From positions 1-5,891 of the forward strand of contig JAQVKR010000186.1 in NCBI GenBank assembly GCA_028694565.1: a DNA stretch of 5,891 bases, in the 5' to 3' direction. How positions within the stretch are numbered: position 1 is the first letter of the stretch; every line of letters begins with the position of its first letter. Below are positions 1 to 5,891 of this stretch, piece after piece. The DNA comes from Gammaproteobacteria bacterium. Its GTDB lineage: Bacteria; Pseudomonadota; Gammaproteobacteria; DSM-26407. A program made the position numbers and the translations under genes. A model generated the notes under the pieces. That model worked only from the letters and a program-made list of their open reading frames with translations, ran no database searches and was not told the origin of the DNA.

Positions 1-2
1 AA

Positions 3-23
3 GTTGCAACCATGTTGCAACCA
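3..23. repeat. Doubled 8-bp palindrome / 10-bp tandem direct repeat
   Basis: The self-complementary octamer gttgcaac occurs at 3-10 and again at 14-21, separated by cat. Each copy is followed by ca, giving a 10-bp direct repeat (3-12 and 14-23) with an 11-base period, about one helical turn. Such an arrangement suits a dimeric DNA-binding protein or integrase arm sites, but the window edge removes the context. It lies just beyond the terminator of tRNA-Asn, a gene class often used as an integration site. The repeat is seen directly; its role is unknown. Confidence 0.5.
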
Positions 24-39
24 ATCCCTACCGGACATG

Positions 40-69
40 AAAAAAGGGCTAGCACTTTCGCGCTAACCC
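40..69 (-). terminator. Intrinsic terminator of tRNA-Asn (and possibly the aminotransferase)
   Basis: Read on the minus strand, a 10-bp stem (arms 60-69 and 46-55) closes on a GAAA tetraloop (56-59). It is followed immediately by six T residues (40-45). Two of the ten pairs are G-T wobbles. The hairpin starts 10 bases past the encoded CCA of tRNA-Asn. No T-tract terminator is visible between the upstream aminotransferase gene and the tRNA, so this site could end read-through transcripts from both. Confidence 0.88.
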
Positions 70-79
70 CTTGTTTTTA

Positions 80-155
80 TGGCTCCCCCGGTTGGACTCG
101 AACCAACGACACACGGATTAACAGTCCGCTGATCTACCGACTGATCTACGGGGGA
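80..155 (-). tRNA. tRNA-Asn (anticodon GTT)
   Basis: The 76-nt gene folds as a full cloverleaf on the minus strand. The 7-bp acceptor stem pairs 149-155 with 84-90, the discriminator is G (83), and CCA is encoded (80-82). The anticodon arm is 113-117/125-129 with a CTGTTAA loop, putting anticodon GTT at 120-122, which reads Asn codons AAC and AAU. The T arm carries GGTTCGAGTCC. The sequence closely follows E. coli tRNA-Asn as remembered. A promoter-like sequence lies upstream (173-200) and an intrinsic terminator just downstream (40-69), so it can be an independent unit. It is also 64 nt downstream of, and codirectional with, the aminotransferase gene. Confidence 0.97.
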
Positions 156-172
156 ATCGGTCAAGGCCGCGT

Positions 173-200
173 ATATTATCAGACTTCGCGCCGAGATCAA
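173..200 (-). promoter_or_regulatory. Candidate sigma-70 promoter for tRNA-Asn
   Basis: On the minus strand a -35-like TTGATC (195-200) is followed after 16 bases by TAATAT (173-178). An overlapping GATAAT (175-180) is an alternative -10, but with short spacing. The GC-rich bases after the -10 (gcggcc) resemble the discriminator of stringently controlled stable-RNA promoters. Predicted initiation near 166 would leave about 10 nt before the mature tRNA 5' end. This AT-rich patch stands out from its GC-rich surroundings. The call rests on consensus resemblance only. Confidence 0.45.
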
Positions 201-219
201 CCTCTCCGAAGGCCGGCCG

Positions 220-1407
220 TCAGCGGGACGCGAAGTCCCGGAAACGGCCCAGCGCCGCGTCCAGCTTCTCCATGCTGGTGGCGAAGGAGAGGCGGATGCA
301 GCCCGGGGCGCCGAAGGCCGTTCCCGGCACCATCGCGACACCGGCGTCGGTGATGAGCCGCTCGGCCAGTTCCAGGTCGTCTTCCACCCCGTCCAGGCCC
401 TCGATGACCCCCTCCACGTTGGGGAAAGCGTAGAAGGTGCCGTCGGAGGGGCGGCAGCGCACGCCCGGGATGGCGTTGAGGGTCTCCACCACGAAATCGT
501 GCCGCTCCTTGAAGGCCTTGACCATCACGCCCACGCAGGACTGGTCGCCCTCGAGCGCCGCCTGGGCCGCCGCCTGGGAGATGGAGGCGGGGTTGGAGGT
601 GCTCTGGGACTGGATCTTCTTCATCGCCCCGATCAGCTTGGCCGGCCCGCCGGCGTAGCCGATGCGCCAGCCGGTCATGGAGTAGGCCTTGGAGACGCCG
701 TTGAGGACGATGGTGCGGTCGTAGAGCTCGGGGCAGGCGTTGAGAATGTTCACGAACGGCGCGCCGGTCCAGAGAATGTGCTCGTACATGTCGTCGGTGG
801 CCACCAGTACCTGGGGGTGGCGCAGCAGCACCTCGCCCAGCGCCGCCAGCTCCCCGCGGCTGTAGGCCGCGCCGGTGGGGTTGGAGGGGCTGTTGATGAC
901 GAACAGGCGGGTGGCGGGGGTGATGGCCGCCTCCAGCTGCGCCGGGGTGATCTTGAAGCCCTGCTCCAGACCGGCCGGGATGATGACGGGCTCGGCGCCG
1001 GCCAGCAGCACCATGTCCGGGTAGGAGACCCAGTAAGGGGCGGGGATGATCGCCTGGTCGCCGGGATTCAGCAGCGCCTGGGCCATGTTGTAGAAGCTCT
1101 GCTTGCCGCCGCTGGAGACCAGGATCTGGTTCGGCGCGTAGTTCAGGCCGTTGTCGCGCTCGAACTTGGCGATGACGGCCTGCTTGAGGCCGGCGGTGCC
1201 GTCCACCGCGGTATACTTGGTGAAGCCGTCGCGGATGGCCTTGATGGCCGCCTCCTTGATGTGCTCGGGGGTGTCGAAATCCGGCTCACCGGCGCCCAGG
1301 CCGATGATGTCCTTCCCCGCGGCGCGCAGCTCGGCGGCCCGGGCCGTGATGCTCAGGGTGGGGGAGGGCTTGATGGATTGAACTCGGGTCGACAGTTGCA
1401 CGTCCAA
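220..1407 (-). CDS. aspC: Pyridoxal-phosphate aspartate aminotransferase, class I fold (aspC/aat type)
   Basis: A 395-residue cytosolic aminotransferase, expected to interconvert aspartate/2-oxoglutarate with oxaloacetate/glutamate. Visible landmarks are [12 protein letters not shown] (36-47), [10 protein letters not shown] (65-74), [10 protein letters not shown] (98-107), PYW (124-126, ring stacking), SPSNPTG (173-179), the cofactor-contacting D205 and Y208 in TDDMYEH, the Schiff-base lysine K240 in [10 protein letters not shown], and the substrate-carboxylate arginine R372 in CIRLSF. All catalytic residues are present. Length and motifs fit the bacterial aspartate aminotransferase Ib-type subgroup, not the E. 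coli AspC Ia type; related enzymes also use aromatic or prephenate substrates, so exact specificity is inferred. The start is taken as TTG at 1407: AAGGAG (1415-1420) sits 7 bases upstream, and M-D-V-Q-L-S-x-R-V-Q matches where the family begins. An in-frame ATG at 1464 would add 19 atypical residues and lies upstream of this ribosome-binding site. The gene is divergent from uvrB. Confidence 0.93.
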   Translation of the reverse strand: MDVQLSTRVQSIKPSPTLSITARAAELRAAGKDIIGLGAGEPDFDTPEHIKEAAIKAIRDGFTKYTAVDGTAGLKQAVIAKFERDNGLNYAPNQILVSSGGKQSFYNMAQALLNPGDQAIIPAPYWVSYPDMVLLAGAEPVIIPAGLEQGFKITPAQLEAAITPATRLFVINSPSNPTGAAYSRGELAALGEVLLRHPQVLVATDDMYEHILWTGAPFVNILNACPELYDRTIVLNGVSKAYSMTGWRIGYAGGPAKLIGAMKKIQSQSTSNPASISQAAAQAALEGDQSCVGVMVKAFKERHDFVVETLNAIPGVRCRPSDGTFYAFPNVEGVIEGLDGVEDDLELAERLITDAGVAMVPGTAFGAPGCIRLSFATSMEKLDAALGRFRDFASR

Positions 1408-1493
1408 GTGGGGACTCCTTGAAATGGGGTATCCGCGAACAGGTTTTTCAAGACAATCAATCATACTGGATGCAAGAGGGCAGAAAAATCCCC
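1408..1493. promoter_or_regulatory. Divergent promoter region between the aminotransferase gene and uvrB
   Basis: This 86-bp spacer must hold or overlap promoters for both genes and is clearly more AT-rich than the genes. It contains the ribosome-binding site of the aminotransferase (AAGGAG on minus, 1415-1420). On minus, TATGAT (1460-1465) is one mismatch from the -10 consensus but has only a poor -35 (TTTTTC, 1483-1488) 17 bases upstream. On plus, TTGAAA at 1419-1424 is -35-like but lacks a convincing -10. The likely uvrB Shine-Dalgarno AAGAGGG (1474-1480) lies 13 bases before the ATG. I see no LexA-type palindrome. Promoter positions are therefore tentative. Confidence 0.4.
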
Positions 1494-3521
<2,028 letters not shown>

Positions 3522-3526
3522 GGCGC

Positions 3527-3913
3527 CTAGCCGAAGCGCTGGCGCAGGTAGTCGATGATGACGTCCGACTCGTAGACCCAGGTATCCCGGCCTTCGGTGC
3601 CGGCAATCCGCAGGCAGGGCACCTTCACCTCGCCGCCGCCTTCCTCGAGCGCCCGGCGGTGGCCCGGGTCGTGCTGGGCATCGCGCAGCTCGACGGGCAG
3701 GGACAGGCGCCGCAGCTCCCGGCGGACCTTGAGGCAGAAGGGGCAGGTGCGGAACTGGTACAGCGCCAGGCCGCGCGCCTCGGCCTCCACCCGTTGCTGC
3801 TCCGCCGCCGGGCGGGCCACCCCGCGCGGCGCGCTCAGCTTCTCCCACAGCAGCATGAAGGGTCCGAGGATGAGCCGGACCGTCCGGAAGAACATTCTGA
3901 AGAACCATCTCAT
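3527..3913 (-). CDS. Small glutaredoxin / GST N-terminal-domain protein with N-terminal membrane-associating segment
   Basis: A 128-residue protein with a thioredoxin-fold glutaredoxin-like domain (about 49-127). The domain carries the redox pair C57-P-F-C60 after the beta strand LALYQF, a cis-proline loop KVPCLRI (P99), and YESD (114-117), the usual glutathione-contact motif, followed by the final helix DVIIDYLRQRF. Residues 4-23 are hydrophobic and arginine-studded (FFRMFFRTVRLILGPF and onward), suggesting membrane attachment or an amphipathic helix with the domain in the cytoplasm. Similar proteins are common in gammaproteobacteria as uncharacterised glutaredoxin or glutathione S-transferase N-terminal proteins; the substrate is unknown. 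The start at 3913 (MRWFF) fits the family, but the Shine-Dalgarno is poor. An in-frame ATG at 3952 would add a low-complexity leader. It converges on uvrB with 5 bp between the stop codons. Confidence 0.85.
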   Translation of the reverse strand: MRWFFRMFFRTVRLILGPFMLLWEKLSAPRGVARPAAEQQRVEAEARGLALYQFRTCPFCLKVRRELRRLSLPVELRDAQHDPGHRRALEEGGGEVKVPCLRIAGTEGRDTWVYESDVIIDYLRQRFG

Positions 3914-4029
3914 GGGCAGGAATTCCCGTTGCGTTGCCGGAACGGCGCCCATGGTACCCGAAGCGCGCGCCGATTCATCCCGTCGCGGCCCCGGTGCCGG
4001 CGGCGATGGAAAAGAGCCGGCCAAGGCTC

Positions 4030-4058
4030 TTGCATCGCTTCCGCCTCTTCTGTATATT
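4030..4058 (+). promoter_or_regulatory. Candidate sigma-70 promoter for tRNA-Val
   Basis: TATATT at 4053-4058 is one mismatch from the -10 consensus. TTGCAT at 4030-4035 provides a -35-like element at the optimal 17-base spacing. Initiation near 4065 would leave a leader of about six nucleotides before the mature tRNA. A 7-bp hairpin (arms 4012-4018 and 4025-4031) lies just upstream and overlaps the -35 by two bases; its role is unknown. Confidence 0.5.
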
Positions 4059-4070
4059 TCTCCGCTCTTC

Positions 4071-4147
4071 AGGCGCGTAGCTCAGCTGGTTAGAGCACCA
4101 CCTTGACATGGTGGGGGTCGTTGGTTCGAGTCCAATCGCGCCTACCA
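4071..4147 (+). tRNA. tRNA-Val (anticodon GAC)
   Basis: A 77-nt gene with a perfect 7-bp acceptor stem (aggcgcg 4071-4077 with cgcgcct 4137-4143), discriminator A, and encoded CCA (4145-4147). The D arm is GCTCAGCTGGTTAGAGC. The anticodon stem ccacc/ggtgg encloses the loop ttgacat, giving anticodon GAC at 4105-4107 for Val codons GUC and GUU. The T arm is gttgg-ttcgagt-ccaat. Body and anticodon arm are nearly the same as E. coli tRNA-Val(GAC); the acceptor stem differs. It is bracketed by its own candidate promoter and a strong terminator, so it appears to be a single-tRNA unit. Confidence 0.97.
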
Positions 4148-4152
4148 GATAC

Positions 4153-4186
4153 GAAGGCACCGCGCCTGCGGTGCCTTCTCTATTTG
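4153..4186 (+). terminator. Intrinsic terminator of tRNA-Val
   Basis: An 11-bp perfect stem (4153-4163 with 4168-4178) closes on the tetraloop gcct and is followed by tctattt. It begins five bases after the encoded CCA. The T tract is interrupted by C and A, so some read-through toward thrS is possible. Confidence 0.85.
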
Positions 4187-4218
4187 GGGCGTCCGCGCCC
4201 GCATGGTAACGGCGTCTT

Positions 4219-4242
4219 AGTGTACTGCGCCGCTCTTGGAGG
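4219..4242 (+). repeat. Left terminal inverted repeat of the MITE-like element
   Basis: The left arm begins agtgtactgcgcc and ends ctcttggagg. It is the reverse complement of 4463-4486 except at 4232 (G opposite T at 4473). One more complementary pair (4218/4487) extends the repeat outward to include the flanking T/A. Confidence 0.88.
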
Positions 4243-4462
4243 CCCATTCAGCGAGTCGCCGGCCGGTCAGATGCAAGGCGCGCTTGCGCAGGAATGGCAG
4301 GCCCCCTTTCAAGCAAGCGCAACGCCGCAGATGGCCGGCCGGCGGCTCGCCCGCAGGGAGCCCCCCGAAAGCACCATGACGGCGTTGCAGCGCTTGGCAA
4401 GGGAACAACCATTGCCTGCGCACTGCGCCTTGTCCTGGCACTTTCGGGGGGCTCTGAAAGCA

Positions 4463-4486
4463 CCTCCAAGAGTGGCGCAGTACACT
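4463..4486 (-). repeat. Right terminal inverted repeat of the MITE-like element
   Basis: The right arm reads cctccaagag, then tggcgcagtacact, on the plus strand and mirrors 4219-4242 with a single difference. It is followed by a4487, completing a TA dinucleotide (4486-4487) that mirrors the TA at 4218-4219. Confidence 0.88.
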
Positions 4487-4487
4487 A

Positions 4488-4532
4488 GCACGTGGCCTCT
4501 CGTATGGGTCACCACTGAAAAGGAGTACCGAC
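4488..4532 (+). promoter_or_regulatory. Short thrS leader with Shine-Dalgarno
   Basis: Only 45 bp separate the mobile element from thrS. This stretch holds the ribosome-binding site AAGGAG (4520-4525), seven bases before the ATG. I find no convincing -35/-10 pair here. It is too short for the tRNA-like autoregulatory operator known from the E. coli thrS leader. The thrS promoter must therefore lie in or before the inserted element, or transcription reads through from tRNA-Val. Confidence 0.5.
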
Positions 4533-5891
4533 ATGCCCGTGATCACCCTCCCCGACGGCAGTCGTCGCGAATACCCCCAGCCGGTCACCCTCCTGGAAAT
4601 CGCCCGGTCCATCGGCCCCGGACTGGCCAAGGCCGCGCTGGCGGGCAAGGTGGACTGCCGCCTGCTGGATCTGTCGGCCCAGGTGGAGAGCGACGCCCAG
4701 GTGGCCCTGGTCACCGACCGCGACCCCGAGGGGCTGGAGATTATCCGCCACTCCACCGCGCACCTGCTGGCCCAGGCCGTGAAGGAGCTGTTCCCCGGCG
4801 CCCAGGTGACCATCGGGCCGGTGATCGAGGACGGCTTCTACTATGACTTCGCCTTCGGGCGCAGCTTCACGCCCGAGGATCTCGAGGCCATCGAGAAGCG
4901 GATGGAGGCGCTCGCCGAGGCCGACCTGGCCGTCACCCGCACGGTGATGCCCCGCGACGAGGCCGTCGACTTCTTCCGCGGCATCGGGGAGGAGTACAAG
5001 GCGCGAATCATCGCCGACATCCCGGCGGGGGAGACGCTTTCCCTCTACCGGCAGGGCGAGTTCGTCGATCTGTGCCGCGGCCCCCACGTGCCGAGCACCG
5101 GCCGGCTGAAGGCGTTCAAGCTCACCAAGGTGGCCGGCGCCTACTGGCGCGGGGATGCCCGCAACGAGATGCTCCAGCGCATCTACGGCACCGCCTGGGG
5201 CGACCGCAAGGCGCTCAAGGCCTATCTCCGGCGGCTGGAGGAGGCCGAGAAGCGGGATCACCGCCGCATCGGCCGCGAGCTGGACCTCTTCAGCCTGCAG
5301 GAGGACGCCGGCGGCGGCCTGGTGTTCTGGCACCCCAAGGGGGCGCGCATCCGCAAGGTCATCGAGGACTACTGGCGCGATCGCCACGTGCGCTCGGGCT
5401 ACGAGCTGCTGTTCACCCCGCATATCGCGCTCGAGGACCTCTGGCACACCTCCGGGCACACGGACTTCTACCGCGAGTCCATGTACAAGCCCATGGAGGA
5501 GGACGAGCAGCTCTACCAGCTCAAGCCCATGAACTGTCCGTTCCACGTCCTGATCTACAAGGATCGGCTGCGCTCCTACCGCGAGCTGCCGTTCCGCTGG
5601 GCGGAGCTGGGCACCGTCTACCGGCACGAGATGTCCGGCGCCCTGCACGGGCTGATGCGGGTGCGCGGCTTCACCCAGGACGACGCCCACGTCTTCTGCC
5701 GCGAGGAGCAGATCGAGGACGAGATCCTGGCCATCCTCGATCTCACCCTGTCGATGCTCAACGACTTCGGCTTCACCCAGTTCGAGGTCAACCTCTCCAC
5801 CCGCCCGGACAAGTCGGTGGGTTCGGACGCGATCTGGGACAAGGCCACCGCCGGCCTGAAGGGCGCGCTCGCCCGCAAGGGGCTCGACTAT
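4533..5891 (+). CDS. thrS: Threonyl-tRNA synthetase, N-terminal 453 residues (truncated by window end)
   Basis: A class II cytosolic synthetase that charges tRNA-Thr. The frame stays open to the last base (453 complete codons), so about 190 C-terminal residues, including motif 3 and the anticodon-binding domain, are expected beyond the window. In order: TGS domain (about 1-61, [14 protein letters not shown]); the editing domain that clears mischarged Ser-tRNA, with H73-S-T-A-H77, IEDGFYYDF (98-106) and C181/H185 in DLCRGPHVP; a linker helix; and the catalytic core with LFTPHI (293-298, motif 1 region), the zinc ligands C335 in KPMNCPFH and H386 in DDAHVFC, and motif 2 [17 protein letters not shown] (364-380). 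The third zinc ligand lies outside the window. The ATG at 4533 follows AAGGAG at ideal spacing and gives the usual family N-terminus. In gammaproteobacteria infC, rpmI, rplT and pheST commonly follow; that is expected but not seen here. Confidence 0.97.
   Translation, partial: MPVITLPDGSRREYPQPVTLLEIARSIGPGLAKAALAGKVDCRLLDLSAQVESDAQVALVTDRDPEGLEIIRHSTAHLLAQAVKELFPGAQVTIGPVIEDGFYYDFAFGRSFTPEDLEAIEKRMEALAEADLAVTRTVMPRDEAVDFFRGIGEEYKARIIADIPAGETLSLYRQGEFVDLCRGPHVPSTGRLKAFKLTKVAGAYWRGDARNEMLQRIYGTAWGDRKALKAYLRRLEEAEKRDHRRIGRELDLFSLQEDAGGGLVFWHPKGARIRKVIEDYWRDRHVRSGYELLFTPHIALEDLWHTSGHTDFYRESMYKPMEEDEQLYQLKPMNCPFHVLIYKDRLRSYRELPFRWAELGTVYRHEMSGALHGLMRVRGFTQDDAHVFCREEQIEDEILAILDLTLSMLNDFGFTQFEVNLSTRPDKSVGSDAIWDKATAGLKGALARKGLDY

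Larger units (their letters stand above)
4218..4487. mobile_element. MITE-like non-autonomous element with terminal inverted repeats
   Basis: The ends form a 25-bp inverted repeat (4218-4242 with 4463-4487) with one non-Watson-Crick position, a G-T (4232/4473). After a 4-base interruption, ttcag/ctgaa (4247-4251 with 4454-4458) pairs in the same register. The outermost bases on both sides are TA, so a TA target duplication would give a 266-bp element (4220-4485) beginning gtgtac and ending gtacac. Inside are two inverted-repeat hairpins: 4251-4266 with 4335-4350 (16 bp, one G-T) and 4358-4371 with 4441-4454 (14 bp, perfect). No transposase or credible gene lies within. A TA target with short TIRs recalls IS630/Tc1-mariner derivatives, but the family is inferred and I do not recognise a named element. 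It fills most of the tRNA-Val/thrS gap and ends 45 bp before the thrS start. Confidence 0.8.

Noticed and set aside
1..23. CRISPR-like repeat
   Set aside because: Only two 10-base copies one base apart, with no spacers of uniform length.
224..240. Hairpin at the 3' end of the aminotransferase gene (cgggac/gtcccg) and a 9-bp inverted repeat 182-190/229-237
   Set aside because: The stems are short or widely spaced, lie partly in coding sequence, and lack a T tract, so they do not support an intrinsic terminator.
1466..1483. CTG...CAG dyad upstream of uvrB as a possible LexA/SOS box
   Set aside because: The half-sites are spaced as an 18-base unit (CTG-N12-CAG), not the 16-base CTGT-N8-ACAG, and the inner bases do not match. 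SOS control cannot be claimed.
4012..4031. 7-bp hairpin just upstream of the tRNA-Val promoter as a terminator
   Set aside because: On plus it has no T tract. On minus only four Ts (two of them in the stem) follow, and there is no gene to terminate. It is kept only as a note under the promoter.
4218..4532. T-box, riboswitch or tRNA-mimic operator upstream of thrS
   Set aside because: The structure is explained by terminal and internal inverted repeats with TA flanks. There is no T-box sequence, no tRNA-Thr anticodon mimic that I can identify, and no terminator/antiterminator pair next to the gene.
4217..4813. Minus-strand and plus-strand open frames across the inverted-repeat element and the thrS start
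   Set aside because: They begin or end inside the TIRs, cross unrelated sequence, and carry no recognisable domain or ribosome-binding site. They are open frames within a palindromic GC-rich element.

Overview
This window looks like ordinary chromosomal DNA from a high-GC gammaproteobacterium. Third codon positions are mostly G or C, UvrB and ThrRS read like gammaproteobacterial proteins, and both tRNAs encode CCA and closely resemble E. coli tRNA-Asn and tRNA-Val. A halophilic or sulfur-oxidising purple-sulfur-type lineage is a guess from overall flavour only.

Layout. At the left edge (1-39) is a short stretch with a doubled 8-bp palindrome, possibly the margin of another gene or element. 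A strong intrinsic terminator (40-69, minus) ends tRNA-Asn(GUU) (80-155, minus), which has its own candidate promoter (173-200). Upstream on the same strand is a class I PLP-dependent aspartate aminotransferase (220-1407, minus) that probably starts at TTG. An 86-bp divergent spacer separates it from uvrB (1494-3521, plus), the damage-recognition helicase subunit of nucleotide excision repair. uvrB converges, with a gap of only 5 bp, on a small membrane-anchored glutaredoxin/GST-N-like protein (3527-3913, minus). Next come a tRNA-Val(GAC) unit with promoter and terminator (4030-4186, plus) and a 385-bp gene-free stretch. Then thrS (4533 to the right edge, plus) begins; it is truncated by the window after 453 codons.

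The most interesting item is a 266-270-bp mobile-element-like sequence (4218-4487) filling most of the tRNA-Val/thrS gap. It has 25-bp terminal inverted repeats, TA at both ends, no credible coding capacity, and an internal plan of four related segments in alternating orientation. It can fold as one long imperfect hairpin or as a three-way junction of a terminal stem plus two hairpins. It ends 45 bp before the thrS start codon, so it may have changed thrS expression. I read it as a MITE-like non-autonomous transposable element; I do not recognise a named family.

The genes are housekeeping functions (amino-acid metabolism, DNA repair, redox, translation) in several separate transcription units. 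I see no sign of a defence system, CRISPR array or biosynthetic cluster.
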